Source of the DNA: Bog-756 sp963699105
GTDB taxonomy: Bacteria; Actinomycetota; Acidimicrobiia; Acidimicrobiales; RAAP-2
Direction of reading: 5' to 3'
DNA: 64,000 bases
Assembly (NCBI GenBank): GCA_963699105.1
Contig: CAVOTI010000005.1
Span: forward strand, 62,001-126,000
A model generated the notes under the pieces. The model was given only the letters and a program-made list of their open reading frames with translations, made no database searches and was not told where the DNA came from. Position 1 is the stretch's first letter, and the number at the start of each line of letters is the position of its first letter. Below, piece after piece: positions 1 to 8,922 of this stretch. Both the position numbers and the translations under genes were made by a program.

Positions 1-149
1 TGGTCCTGGCCTGGGGCGAGCCGACGGCATCACCGCTGTGGGCGGGCCGGGAAGCCGACCGCGCCTATGTCTGCCGCAACTACGCTTGCCGGCTGCCGAC
101 GGACGACGTCAGCACCCTGTCCGCCCAACTGGTCGAGGAGGCCCGGTGA
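1..149 (+). CDS. C-terminal fragment of a YyaL/DUF255-type thioredoxin-domain protein (partial at left edge)
   Basis: An open frame enters from the left edge (first full codon at position 3) and stops with TGA at 147-149. The visible 48 residues include AYVCRNYACRLP followed by a short polar tail. That pattern, a Cys-x3-Cys in a YVC-x3-CxLP context close to the C-terminus, is what I recall for the end of the YyaL/SPATA20 family, which has an N-terminal thioredoxin-like domain and an (alpha/alpha)6-barrel. The rest lies outside the window, so the family call rests on the tail only. Its stop overlaps the GTG start of the next gene in a GTGA arrangement, which suggests translational coupling. 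Confidence 0.6.
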   Translation, partial: VLAWGEPTASPLWAGREADRAYVCRNYACRLPTDDVSTLSAQLVEEAR

Positions 150-868
150 GCAGAGCCTCGACCCGCACGCCCCGGAACGGAACGGCCCGGGACATCGCCC
201 GCTCCATCAAGCCCCGCCCCCGGATCGAGGTGACCGGGGGGGCGGCGCTGACCATGCTGGTCCTGGCGTGCAATGCCGAGGACACCACCGGCGTGGACCT
301 GGCCTCGGGGACCCTGGTGCGGGTACGGGTGGGCTGGCCCGAGGACCACGGCCCGGATCTGGCCCCCTTCGACGTGGTGGAGGCGCGGCTGGCCGAGGAG
401 CCCGAACGCGACGACCTGGCCCAGCCCGAGGCGGTCACGGCCACCGGGCTTCCCCGCCACCTCGGGACCCTGCACGGACGACGGGTCCGACGGCTCCTCC
501 AGCAGCTGACGGCACCGGTCGAGGACCACGTGCTCGGGTTCCCGGGAGCTTCGGCCCCCTACTGGGAATTCCGGGGATTCCGGCCCTCGTTGGCCCTGTT
601 GTCGCCGACCAAGGGACCGGTCCTGTTCCGCCGCATCGGGGACCGGTCGGTGTGGACCCGGTTCGGATGGGGACGGAGCGACAACTGGTTGCCGGTCGAG
701 GACCTGAGAGCCGAGCGGGCGCTCGACGCCGCCCGCCGGGACCGGCTGCAGGGAAAGGACCTGTCGGCTGCCCTCGGGTTCAAACCCCACTATCTGGTGG
801 CGGCGGTCAGCACGCCGCGTGACGGCCACTGCTACAAGACCATCAGGGCCCTGCTGCCCCGGAGTTGA
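146..868 (+). CDS. Hypothetical protein, 240 aa
   Basis: I do not recognise this protein. The GTG at 146 overlaps the upstream stop; the frame stays open further upstream, but that stretch is the end of the preceding gene read in another frame. The N-terminal 25 residues are basic (TRTPRNGTARDIARSIKPRP). The middle is acidic and the C-terminal half carries aromatic patches such as YWEFRGFRP and WTRFGWGRSDNWLP. There is no signal peptide, membrane segment, metal motif or nucleotide-binding loop that I can see. It is likely a soluble protein, co-transcribed with the YyaL-type gene before it and perhaps with the phosphatase-family gene 31 bases downstream. Confidence 0.65.
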   Translation: MSRASTRTPRNGTARDIARSIKPRPRIEVTGGAALTMLVLACNAEDTTGVDLASGTLVRVRVGWPEDHGPDLAPFDVVEARLAEEPERDDLAQPEAVTATGLPRHLGTLHGRRVRRLLQQLTAPVEDHVLGFPGASAPYWEFRGFRPSLALLSPTKGPVLFRRIGDRSVWTRFGWGRSDNWLPVEDLRAERALDAARRDRLQGKDLSAALGFKPHYLVAAVSTPRDGHCYKTIRALLPRS

Positions 869-899
869 ACCCCGGCGGGGTCGCCTACAGTCGGCACCA

Positions 900-2087
900 G
901 TGCCCGAGTCCCCGCCACCCCCTCAGCCACCACCCACGCCGGTGCCGTCGGCCATCCCGGTGCTGCCCGAATTCGGAGGCCCCTGCATCGTCAACGTGGT
1001 TCCCGCGTTGCTGGCTCGCAACGATCCGGAGAACGACGTCCCCGGATGGATCCCGGCCACCGCCCGGCGGGCCGCCCAGATCGTCCTGCTGGTGGTCGAC
1101 GGCCTGGGGTGGGAGCAGCTGCAGTCCCGGCCCCAGCTGGCCCCGACCCTGCTGGCGGCCGAGGGCATCGACCATCCCATCACCTCGGTGGCCCCCAGCA
1201 CCACCGCCTGCGCCCTCACCTCGATCACCACCGGCCGGCCCCCGTGCCAACACGGCGTCCTCGGCTACCGCCTGGCCGTAGGGGACGAGATCCTCAATGT
1301 GTTGCGGTGGAGGACCGGGAGTGCCACCTCGGTCGACGCCCGGCGGACCATACCGGCCAGGCAGTTCCAACCCTTCCCGTCGTTTCCCGGATCGTCCTCA
1401 CCGGTGCCGGTCGTGTCCAAGGCAGAATTCGGCAGCACCGGCTTCACCGCCGCCCACCTCGGCAACTCGCCGCTGCACGGCTACAAGGTGGCCTCGTCGC
1501 TGCCCGTCGAAGTGGGACGGCTGCTGCGGGGCGGGGAGCCGTTCATCTACGCCTACTACGACGGCATCGACAAGGTGGCCCACGGCAACGGACTCGGTGC
1601 CCACTACGACGCCGAGCTGCGGACGGTGGACAGGCTGGTCGAGGACCTCGCCGCCGAGCTGCCCCCCGGTGCCGCACTGGTGGTGACCGCCGACCACGGG
1701 CAGATCGACATCGGCCCCCGCGTCGAGCTCCTGGGCCGGGAGATCATGTCCTTCGTGGAGTTCCTGTCGGGTGAAGGCCGGTTCCGTTGGCTCCATGCCC
1801 GGCCCGGCGCCGCCGACGACCTCCTGGCCGCCGCCTCCGAGCTGTACGGGGACAACACCTGGGTGCGGGCACGCGACCAGCTGGTCGAGGAGGGTCTGTT
1901 CGGCGGGACGCCCAGCCGCCCGTTGCTGGCCCGGCTGGGGGACGTGGCCCTGCTCCCCTACGGTCCGATCGCCTTCATCGACCCCGCCGACACCGGCGAG
2001 AGCCGACTCCAGAGCCGGCACGGTTCGTTGACCAGCGACGAGATGCTGGTGCCCCTGGTGGTCCTGGCCGGGGACGGGACAAGCTGA
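900..2087 (+). CDS. Alkaline phosphatase superfamily protein (type I phosphodiesterase/nucleotide pyrophosphatase-like)
   Basis: The 395-residue protein shows the metal-site order of the alkaline phosphatase/nucleotide pyrophosphatase superfamily: LLVVDGLGW (metal Asp), then TSVAPSTTACALTSI with the Thr/Ser nucleophile region, then YDGIDKVAHGNG and VVTADHGQIDI carrying the later Asp/His ligands. The natural substrate (phosphodiester, nucleotide or phospholipid head group) cannot be told from sequence. I chose the GTG at 900, just after the upstream stop at 868; an ATG at 819 would overlap that gene by 50 bases. The first 30 residues are Pro-rich with no clear signal peptide, so it may be cytoplasmic. 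Twenty bases separate it from bpa. Confidence 0.8.
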   Translation: MPESPPPPQPPPTPVPSAIPVLPEFGGPCIVNVVPALLARNDPENDVPGWIPATARRAAQIVLLVVDGLGWEQLQSRPQLAPTLLAAEGIDHPITSVAPSTTACALTSITTGRPPCQHGVLGYRLAVGDEILNVLRWRTGSATSVDARRTIPARQFQPFPSFPGSSSPVPVVSKAEFGSTGFTAAHLGNSPLHGYKVASSLPVEVGRLLRGGEPFIYAYYDGIDKVAHGNGLGAHYDAELRTVDRLVEDLAAELPPGAALVVTADHGQIDIGPRVELLGREIMSFVEFLSGEGRFRWLHARPGAADDLLAAASELYGDNTWVRARDQLVEEGLFGGTPSRPLLARLGDVALLPYGPIAFIDPADTGESRLQSRHGSLTSDEMLVPLVVLAGDGTS

Positions 2088-2106
2088 AGGCTGAAGGGAG
2101 ACTTTC

Positions 2107-2670
2107 ATGACCGATGAAATCGAGCCGACACCCGAACAGGCTGAGAGCCCGGCACTGCAACCGGAGATCGTGGACGGGACGGCCGGCCGCCTGAACACCC
2201 CGGCCATCGGGCCCGACGGGTCCGTACCCACCACCGGGGCGGCGGGCGACGGCGGCGACGAGGCCCACACCGAGGCCATCGAGCAGCCGGGAAAGCTCCT
2301 GCGGATCGGCTCGATGGTGAAACAGCTGCTGGAGGAGGTACGCCAGGCGCCACTCGACGAGGCCAGCCGGACCCGACTGCGGGAGATCTACGAGCAGTCG
2401 ATCCGGGAGCTGGCCGACGGCCTCTCCCCCGATCTGGTCGCCGAACTGGACCGGGTCTCGATCCCCTTCGACTCCGGCACGCCGTCCGAGTCGGAACTCC
2501 GGGTGGCCCACGCCCAACTGGTCGGCTGGCTCGAGGGGCTGTTCCACGGGATCCAGGCCACACTGGTGGCCCAGCAGGTGGCGGCCCGGGCCCAGCTCGA
2601 CGAGATGCGCCAGCGCTCCCTGCCCCAGGGGCCTCCCCAGGACATCGGCCGCCCGGGCACCTACCTCTGA
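2107..2670 (+). CDS. bpa: Bacterial proteasome activator Bpa
   Basis: This 187-residue protein matches what I remember of Mycobacterium tuberculosis Bpa/PafE (Rv3780) over most of its length. Shared features are IGSMVKQLLEEVR, APLDEASRTRLREI, IRELADGL and AQLVGWLEGLFHGIQ. Bpa forms an ATP-independent dodecameric ring that docks on the 20S core particle and feeds it unfolded proteins. Docking uses a C-terminal HbYX-like tail; here the protein ends GTYL, which keeps the penultimate Tyr (GQYL in M. tuberculosis). The acidic first 60 residues are probably disordered. A purine-rich AAGGGAGA site lies 7-8 bases before the ATG. Its presence implies a 20S proteasome elsewhere in the genome. Confidence 0.92.
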   Translation: MTDEIEPTPEQAESPALQPEIVDGTAGRLNTPAIGPDGSVPTTGAAGDGGDEAHTEAIEQPGKLLRIGSMVKQLLEEVRQAPLDEASRTRLREIYEQSIRELADGLSPDLVAELDRVSIPFDSGTPSESELRVAHAQLVGWLEGLFHGIQATLVAQQVAARAQLDEMRQRSLPQGPPQDIGRPGTYL

Positions 2671-2687
2671 CCGGAACCCGGCCCCCG

Positions 2688-2760
2688 GCGCCTCGGGCCC
2701 CCCGACCCGGCCCCGGGCGCCTCGCCTCGGGCCACCCCGACCCGGCCCCGACCCCCCCCC
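2688..2760. repeat. Degenerate GC-rich direct repeat downstream of bpa
   Basis: Two imperfect copies of a C/G-rich unit follow the bpa stop. Each contains GCGCCTCGGGCC and CCCCGACCCGGCCCC-like blocks, the second being slightly longer. The rest of the 266-base gap to dnaE is unremarkable except for the DnaA-box-like pair listed separately. The repeat may act as a weak terminator region or be replication slippage; I see no U-run. Confidence 0.4.
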
Positions 2761-2873
2761 AGGCCGCCGAACCGGCGCCATCGACCGGGCCAGGACCGGT
2801 CCGGCCAGGGACCTTGCCCCCCGGCGGCGACCGGTTCGCGCCTGCGCTATCGTCGGAATGACACGGCTGTAAC

Positions 2874-2894
2874 TAGTCCACACCCTGTGGAAAC
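2874..2894. promoter_or_regulatory. Pair of inverted DnaA-box-like sites upstream of dnaE
   Basis: TAGTCCACA (2874-2882) faces TGTGGAAAC (2886-2894), giving the perfect palindrome core TCCACA-CCC-TGTGGA. The first matches the actinobacterial DnaA box TTGTCCACA at 8 of 9 positions; the second, read on the minus strand as GTTTCCACA, matches less well. The pair lies about 45-60 bases before the dnaE start. Regulation of dnaE by DnaA is inferred, not shown. Confidence 0.35.
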
Positions 2895-2936
2895 GCCGGG
2901 TGTGACCCAAGGAACCTCGAGGAAGGCAACTGCCCG

Positions 2937-5900
2937 GTGGCCACACGGTCCTTCACCCACCTGCACACCCACACCGAGTTCTCGATGCTCGACGGCGCCG
3001 CCCGGGTCAAGGAGCTCGTGCAGGCGGCGGTGGAAAACGGACAGCCGGCGCTCGGGATCACCGATCACGGCAACATGTACGGGGTCCTCGACTTCTACGC
3101 CGCCTGCCGCCAGGCGGGAATCAACCCGGTCATCGGGACCGAGGCGTACATGGCCGGCGAGTCGCGCCACGAACGGCCGGTGCGCAAGGGCAAGATCGAC
3201 GACACCGGCGGGGACGCCGGCGGAGGGGAGAAGCTCTACTACCACCTCACCCTCCTGGCCGAGAACAACGAGGGGTACCGTAATCTCCTCAAACTGTCCT
3301 CGGCCGCCTACCTGGAGGGCTATTACTACAAGCCCCGGGTGGACTGGGAGCTCTTGGAACGGCACAGCGCCGGTCTGATCGCCACCACCGGCTGCCTGGG
3401 TGGCGTCGTCCTCCAGGCCCTGCTGGCCGACGACCGGATCAAGGCCGAGACGCTGGCCGGGCGCCTGCAGGACATCTTCGGCAAGGACAGCCTCTTCGTC
3501 GAGCTCCAGGACCACGGGCTGCCCGAGCAGCAGAAGACCAATCCTGCCCTGGTCGAGATAGCCAAGCGGATCGGCGCTCCCCTGCTGGCCACCAACGACA
3601 GTCACTACACCCACCGGGAGGACCATGTCGCCCATGACGCCCTGTTGTGCGTCCAGACCGGTGCCCTCATCGACGATCCCAAACGATTCAAGTTCGAGGG
3701 CCAAGAGCACTATCTGAAGTCGGCGGTCGAGATGCGTCACCTGTTCGCCGAGCTCCCCGAGGCCTGCGACAACACCCTCCTGGTGGCCGAGCGGGCCAAT
3801 GTCGAGATCGACTTCGGGCGTCCGAGCCTGCCGCGATTCCCGGTGCCCGACGAGTTCACCGGCGACACCTACGAGGAGCGGGCCGCCGCCTACCTGCGGC
3901 ACCTCAGCATCGAGGGGGCCGAGGAACGCTACGGCCGTCCCGTGCCTCCCGAGGTCATGTCCAGGTTGGACTACGAGCTCGGGGTCATCGGTGACATGGG
4001 GTTCGCCGCCTACTTCTTGGTGGTGTGGGACCTCATCCGCTTCGCCCGTTCCCGCCAGATCCGGGTGGGCCCGGGCCGGGGGTCGGCCGCCGGGTGCTGC
4101 GTGGCCTACTGCCTCCGGATCGTGGATCTCGACCCCATCCGGTACGACCTGCTGTTCGAGCGGTTCCTCAATCCCGGTCGGGTGCAGATGCCCGACATCG
4201 ACATGGACTTCGACGAGCGGTACCGGGGCGACATGATCAAGTACGCCGCCGAACGGTACGGGTCCGACCACGTGGCCCAGATCGTCACCTTCTCGACCAT
4301 CAAGGCCCGGGCCGCCGTCCGCGACGCCGCCCGGGTGCTCGGCTACCCCTACATCGTCGGGGACAAGATCGCCAAGGCCATGCCGCCGCTGCTGATGGGA
4401 CGGGACACACCACTGGCCGCCTGCCTGTCGCGCACCGAGGGCCACGAGGACGGATTCGCCGCCGCCGCCGAGTTGCGCACCATGTACGACACCGACCCCG
4501 AGGCCCAGCGGGTGATCGACGTGGCCAAGGGTCTCGAGGGGCTTCGGCGTCAGGACGGCATCCACGCCGCCGCCGTGGTCATCACCGACGAACCGCTGAC
4601 CGAGTACGTGCCGGTCCAGCGAAAGCCCGACGGCAACAATCCCGACGAAGCCCCCGTCGTCACCCAGTACGAGATGCACGGGGTGGAAGACCTCGGCCTG
4701 TTGAAGATGGACTTCCTTGGGCTCCGGAACCTGTCGGTCATCGAGCGCTCGCTCGATCTGATCGAGGTGTCCACCGGGGTCCGTCCGGACATCGACGCCA
4801 TCCCGCTCGACGACCCCGAAACCTTCGCCATGCTGTGCAGGGGCGATTCGATGGGCGTCTTCCAACTCGAGGGAGGGCCCATGCGGTCGCTGATGCGGTC
4901 GCTCGCCCCCACCAGCTTCGACGACGTGGCCGCCCTGGTCGCCCTCTACCGGCCCGGGCCGATGGCCGCCAACATGCACCGCGACTACGCCGACCGCAAG
5001 AACGGCCGGCAGGCGGTGACCTACCTCCACCCCGATCTCGAGGAGATCCTCGGGGACACCTACGGCCTGATGATCTATCAGGAGTCGGTCATGCGGGTGG
5101 CCCAGAAGATCGCCGGTTACGACTTGGCCGAGGCGGACAACCTCCGCAAGGCCTGCGGCAAGAAGATCCGCGCTCTCATCCAGGCCGAGCGCGAGAAGTT
5201 CGTGGCCGGCTGCACGGCCACCGGTTACCAGGAATCGCTGGGCACCGCCCTGTTCGACATCATCGAGCCCTTCGCCGACTACGCCTTCAACAAGTCCCAT
5301 GCCTACGGCTACGGGTTCATCGCCTACCAGACGGCCTGGCTGAAGGCCCACTACCCGGTCGAGTACCTGGCCAGTCTGCTCACCTCGGTCAAGGACAACA
5401 AGGACAAGACCGCCGTCTACCTCGGTGAGTGCCGTTCGATGGGTATCGAGGTGCTGGTACCCGATGTGAACCGATCGCTATCGGAATTCGCCGCCGACTT
5501 CTCGGCCGGCCAGCGGGCGTTGGGCCAGCAGGGTACGGGCGACGACCTGGGTCGGCGCGACAATCCCGGGGCCATCACCTTCGGTCTGGCCGCCGTGCGC
5601 AACGTGGGCGAAGGCCTGGTGGGACTGATCGTCGACGAACGACTGGCCAACGGTCCGTTCGCTGACTTCTACGACTTCTGTCAGCGGGTCGACCCCCAGG
5701 TCCTCAACAAGCGCAGCATCGAGTCGCTGATCAAAGCCGGCGGTTTCGATTCGCTCGGCCACCCCCGCCGGGGACTGTGCCTGGTGTTCGAGGAGATCGT
5801 CGACCGCACCCTCGAGCGCCGACGCGAGCACGAGGCCGGGGTGGTTTCCCTGTTCGCCAGCCTGGAGCCGGAGACCGACGGGCAGACCATCGGGTTCGCC

Positions 5901-6587
5901 GACACCCGGGTGCCGATCCCCGACACGGAATTCGACAAGTCCCAGCGGCTGGCCTTCGAAAAGGAGATGCTGGGGCTCTACATCAGCGACCATCCGCTGA
6001 TGGGCCTGGAGGGATCCCTGGCCCGGTTGACGGATTGCACCCTGGCCGAGCTCCGGGACATCGACCCCGAGTCGGCGGCCACCGGGGCGGGCGGCCACGG
6101 GGGCGAGGGGCAGATCCGGTCGGTGGGCGGGGTGGTGACCGAGCTGAACCGCCGCTACACCAAAAAGGGCGATTTGATGGCCACCTTCGTGCTGGAGGAC
6201 CTGAACGCCTCCATCGAGGTGTTCGTCTTCCCGAAGACGATGGCCGAGTACGGGGCCCTGCTCGACGACGACGCCATCGTCGTCCTCAAGAGCCGGGTGG
6301 ACCTCCGGGACGACCGCCTGAAACTGGTGTGCATGGAGGTCCAGCGGCCGGAACTGGCGGTGGGCGGCCGCGCCGACCTGCATATCACCCTGCCCCTGCA
6401 TGCCCTGACCGACCAGGTGGTGGAGAACCTCAAACGGCTGCTGGCCGAGCACCCGGGCCACTCGCCGGTGTTCCTCCATGTCGGCGAAAAAGTGCTCCGA
6501 CTGCCGTCCGAGTGCAACGTGGACAGCACCCGTGGGTTGGCCGGCGAGCTCAGGGTCCTCCTCGGACCCCGTGTCATCCAGAGCTGA
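2937..6587 (+). CDS. dnaE: DNA polymerase III subunit alpha
   Basis: The 1216-residue protein is the replicative C-family polymerase. The N-terminal PHP domain starts at once with FTHLHTHTEFSMLDG (metal-binding HxH) and GITDHGNMYG. The palm carries PDIDMDFDE, holding two of the catalytic aspartates, after the conserved RVGPGRGSAAG. Further on, FNKSHAYGYGFIAYQTAWLKAHYP is the finger/helical region, shortened here to FNKSHAYGYGF, and an OB-fold lies near residues 1040-1130. Length is normal for DnaE1. The GTG start at 2937 follows a weak GAGGAAGGC site. It stands alone, with DnaA-box-like sites upstream. Confidence 0.97.
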   Translation: MATRSFTHLHTHTEFSMLDGAARVKELVQAAVENGQPALGITDHGNMYGVLDFYAACRQAGINPVIGTEAYMAGESRHERPVRKGKIDDTGGDAGGGEKLYYHLTLLAENNEGYRNLLKLSSAAYLEGYYYKPRVDWELLERHSAGLIATTGCLGGVVLQALLADDRIKAETLAGRLQDIFGKDSLFVELQDHGLPEQQKTNPALVEIAKRIGAPLLATNDSHYTHREDHVAHDALLCVQTGALIDDPKRFKFEGQEHYLKSAVEMRHLFAELPEACDNTLLVAERANVEIDFGRPSLPRFPVPDEFTGDTYEERAAAYLRHLSIEGAEERYGRPVPPEVMSRLDYELGVIGDMGFAAYFLVVWDLIRFARSRQIRVGPGRGSAAGCCVAYCLRIVDLDPIRYDLLFERFLNPGRVQMPDIDMDFDERYRGDMIKYAAERYGSDHVAQIVTFSTIKARAAVRDAARVLGYPYIVGDKIAKAMPPLLMGRDTPLAACLSRTEGHEDGFAAAAELRTMYDTDPEAQRVIDVAKGLEGLRRQDGIHAAAVVITDEPLTEYVPVQRKPDGNNPDEAPVVTQYEMHGVEDLGLLKMDFLGLRNLSVIERSLDLIEVSTGVRPDIDAIPLDDPETFAMLCRGDSMGVFQLEGGPMRSLMRSLAPTSFDDVAALVALYRPGPMAANMHRDYADRKNGRQAVTYLHPDLEEILGDTYGLMIYQESVMRVAQKIAGYDLAEADNLRKACGKKIRALIQAEREKFVAGCTATGYQESLGTALFDIIEPFADYAFNKSHAYGYGFIAYQTAWLKAHYPVEYLASLLTSVKDNKDKTAVYLGECRSMGIEVLVPDVNRSLSEFAADFSAGQRALGQQGTGDDLGRRDNPGAITFGLAAVRNVGEGLVGLIVDERLANGPFADFYDFCQRVDPQVLNKRSIESLIKAGGFDSLGHPRRGLCLVFEEIVDRTLERRREHEAGVVSLFASLEPETDGQTIGFADTRVPIPDTEFDKSQRLAFEKEMLGLYISDHPLMGLEGSLARLTDCTLAELRDIDPESAATGAGGHGGEGQIRSVGGVVTELNRRYTKKGDLMATFVLEDLNASIEVFVFPKTMAEYGALLDDDAIVVLKSRVDLRDDRLKLVCMEVQRPELAVGGRADLHITLPLHALTDQVVENLKRLLAEHPGHSPVFLHVGEKVLRLPSECNVDSTRGLAGELRVLLGPRVIQS

Positions 6588-6664
6588 CCGGGCCCATCGC
6601 CGCCGGTCACAGCCCTGTTTGTCGGTGCTCGGGGGGCCGTCGGAGGCCGCCGGTCGGGCACGGA

Positions 6665-6694
6665 TACGACAGGGGCCTCCAAATCCCGTAAAAT
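6665..6694 (+). promoter_or_regulatory. Possible sigma-70 promoter for the gene at 6831
   Basis: TAAAAT at 6689-6694 is a good -10 match, and a weak TACGAC at about 6665-6670 lies near the right distance for a -35. This is one of very few AT-rich spots in the 243-base gap after dnaE. It would give a leader of roughly 130 bases. Confidence 0.35.
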
Positions 6695-6830
6695 CAAGTC
6701 ACGGCTCCTGGCGTGGAGGCCCGCACATCCGCTTTCGCCCGTGTCGGGCGGGCGGACCGAGGGGGTGTTCCCGGCCATACCGGGGCCGTCGGCTAACGCC
6801 GCAGGGAGACCGAGGAGTACGGAACGGCAT

Positions 6831-7505
6831 ATGTCCATCCAGGTGGAGACCAAGGACTGCACATCGATCAGTGACGCCGAGTTGGCCGAGATGGCCGATC
6901 TCTGCGCTGAACGGGAACCGCGATTCGACATCGGGTTCCTCTCGAAACAGCGGGAGGAGTGGGTCCTCGTCACGCGCGCCCACGAAGGAGCCAAACTACG
7001 GGGGTACTCCTTCTCCACCCTGGAGCGAATCGGCGGCACCCCCTCCCTCCTCATCGGGCTGGCCACCGTGGACCGGACCTCGCGGGCCGAGACCGTGCTC
7101 CGGGCCATGATGGGCGACAAGTACCGGCGGGCCCTCCTGGCCTTCCCCGACGAGGACGTGCTGGTGGGGACAAGGCTCTTCGGTGCCGAGGGATTCCGGG
7201 CCTTCACCGGACTGACCGATGTGGTGCCCGGAGTCGATCACAAGGCCACCGGCGAGGAGCGGGCCTGGGGGCGGCGGCTGGCCAAGCGATTCGGGGCCGA
7301 CGGCCGGATCGACGATCGGACCTTTGTGGTCAGCGGCGACGGCTGTGAGGCCGGTGGATTCGATTTCTGCAGCCCCAAGGCGGCCCCGTCCAGCGAAGCC
7401 CATGTGTTCTTCGAAGAGGTCGATGTCAGTGGTGGTGGCCGCCTGGTCGCCTTCGGGTGGGCCATGGCCGAGGACCTGGCGGCCGGAAAGCTGGGCGGGC
7501 GCTGA
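6831..7505 (+). CDS. Hypothetical protein, 224 aa
   Basis: I do not recognise a family. The protein begins MSIQVETKDC at an ATG preceded by GAGGAG about 13 bases upstream. The first 150 residues alternate helices and hydrophobic strands in a way that loosely recalls a GNAT acetyltransferase fold (for example WVLVTRAHEGAKLRGYSF followed by SLLIGLATVD), but I cannot find the acetyl-CoA Q/RxxGxG/A loop. There is no membrane segment or signal peptide. It is monocistronic: dnaE ends 243 bases upstream and the Rrf2 gene begins 81 bases downstream. Confidence 0.7.
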   Translation: MSIQVETKDCTSISDAELAEMADLCAEREPRFDIGFLSKQREEWVLVTRAHEGAKLRGYSFSTLERIGGTPSLLIGLATVDRTSRAETVLRAMMGDKYRRALLAFPDEDVLVGTRLFGAEGFRAFTGLTDVVPGVDHKATGEERAWGRRLAKRFGADGRIDDRTFVVSGDGCEAGGFDFCSPKAAPSSEAHVFFEEVDVSGGGRLVAFGWAMAEDLAAGKLGGR

Positions 7506-7586
7506 CCTCCCACCCTTCGGGCCTGCGCCGATGGGCGGGCCGGGAATGAAAGCCCGCGACGGCGGCGAAAGCAATAGCATGGGCGC

Positions 7587-8036
7587 GTGAAGGTATCGAC
7601 GCGAGGCGACTACGCCAGCCGGGCACTCCTGTCATTGGCTCTCCACACCGACGGGGACGGACCGACTGCGGTGCGCGACATCGCCGACCGCACCGGCCTA
7701 CCCCAGCCCTATCTCGAACAGATCCTGCTGGCCCTGAAGGGCGCCGGCCTGGTGCGCTCCAAGCGCGGCGTGGGCGGAGGGTACGTGCTGGCCCGCCCGC
7801 CCGAGGAGATCACGTTGTCCCAGATCGTGTCGGCGGTGGACGGTCCCATCGTGGCCGGCGACTTCGGTCTCCCCCACGAGAACGGGGCGTGTGATCACGA
7901 GGGCCAGTGCGTCCTGCTCACCGTGTGGGCCGACCTGGGCGAGCACATGCGTACCCATCTCGACTCGTACAACCTGGCCGACATGGTGGCCCGGGCCCAG
8001 GGTCGGGCCCCCGCCCTGCGCCAGAACGCCGGCTGA
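7587..8036 (+). CDS. Rrf2 family transcriptional regulator
   Basis: The 149-residue protein opens MKVSTRGDYASRALLSLALH and has the winged-helix pattern of Rrf2 proteins (IscR, NsrR, RsrR), including GLPQPYLEQILLALKGAGLVRSKRG shortened here to PYLEQILLALKGAGLV, with the GGGYVLARPP wing. These regulators often sense Fe-S status or nitric oxide through a cluster on three cysteines. Here only two are present, in ACDHEGQC near residue 100, with a His between them; the usual third Cys about six residues later is absent. The cluster may therefore use another ligand or be missing. The GTG start at 7587 directly follows an intergenic region. No target gene is adjacent. Confidence 0.88.
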   Translation: MKVSTRGDYASRALLSLALHTDGDGPTAVRDIADRTGLPQPYLEQILLALKGAGLVRSKRGVGGGYVLARPPEEITLSQIVSAVDGPIVAGDFGLPHENGACDHEGQCVLLTVWADLGEHMRTHLDSYNLADMVARAQGRAPALRQNAG

Positions 8037-8188
8037 TCGGCCCGCTCCCCCGACCGGGGTCGCCGATCCCCGGGCCGCTGCCCGGCCTGATCCCCTCCGA
8101 TCGGCCGGCAGTCTCCGATTCGGGTTCCGATTTGGGCTGCTTCCCATTTTGCCGAGCTGGTACCAGATCTGGTGCCCGCGGTCACGAA

Positions 8189-8764
8189 TCACCCCTGATT
8201 CCATCGGACCACCACCGCCTGTTCCCGATCCCAGCCCAGTTGGCTGAGCCCGCCCGGGCCCAGCACGAACAACCGGCCGGCGGTGGGGTCCAGCCCCACC
8301 CACCGGGCGGCCATGACCCGCAGGACGTGTGAGTGGGCAAAGCACACTACGTCGCCGTCGACGGCCCGGACCCGGGCGATCACCCGGTCGACCCGTTGGC
8401 CCACGTCGTACACGCTCTCCCCGTCGGGAGCCCCGTCGGCGAACAGTTCCCAGCCGGCCCGTTCCCGTCTGATCTCTTCGGTGGTGAGCCCCTCGTACGA
8501 GCCATAGTCCCATTCGGCCAGGTCAGGCTCGGTCTGCGCCCGATCCCCCAGGCCGGCCAGCAGGCAGGTGTCCCGGGCCCGGCGCAGCGGGCTGGTCAGC
8601 ACGCCGGCCAGGTGGTACTCGGCCAGCCTGGGCCGCAGGGAACGCGCCTGGGCCTCGCCGCCGGGCAGGAGGGGCAGGTCGGTGCGCCCGGTGTGTCGGC
8701 CGTTGAGGCTCCACTCGGTCTCGCCATGGCGTATCAGCAGGCACCGGTGACCGGATCTGGGCAT
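8189..8764 (-). CDS. Histidine phosphatase family protein (phosphoglycerate mutase-like)
   Basis: The 191-residue protein has the phosphohistidine signature LIRHGETEWS near residue 10, the second-site Arg in SPLRRARDT and the late His in CFAHSHVLRV. This is the branch of the histidine phosphatase superfamily with cofactor-independent phosphatases and GpmB-like proteins; true dPGM mutases are longer. Substrate is unknown. I chose the ATG at 8764, six codons before the strand leading to the RHG motif; the frame remains open to 8929 but that would run into the sigma-factor promoter region. It is divergent from the sigma-factor gene and convergent with the Rrf2 gene. Confidence 0.88.
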   Translation of the reverse strand: MPRSGHRCLLIRHGETEWSLNGRHTGRTDLPLLPGGEAQARSLRPRLAEYHLAGVLTSPLRRARDTCLLAGLGDRAQTEPDLAEWDYGSYEGLTTEEIRRERAGWELFADGAPDGESVYDVGQRVDRVIARVRAVDGDVVCFAHSHVLRVMAARWVGLDPTAGRLFVLGPGGLSQLGWDREQAVVVRWNQG

Positions 8765-8922
8765 CCGGACAGCCGACCACTCCGAACACCTGGCGCGCAA
8801 CCCGGCACCTGGGCCCACCGGAAACCCCGGCTCGGTCCAGATCGGAGGCCAGGCATGGAATGTGCCGGGCTGATCAGGCGTTAAAGCTTCTGTCAGTCCT
8901 GTGACGATGGATGAGGAGAGGG

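Noticed and set aside
2847..5351. 834-residue open frame on the minus strand opposite dnaE
   Set aside because: It is a GC-driven shadow of dnaE: the translation is Gly/Val/His-rich with no domain, and dnaE is certain on the other strand. Similar long shadows occur throughout.
6700..6830. Possible c-di-AMP (ydaO-type) riboswitch before the gene at 6831
   Set aside because: GGCTAACGCCGCAGGGAGAC recalls the 3' part of that class, but the GGGUGAAUC core and the paired helices expected upstream are missing.
8159..8176. Palindrome ACCAGATCTGGT between the Rrf2 and phosphatase genes
   Set aside because: It lies between convergent genes with no promoter nearby and is too short to claim as an operator or terminator.
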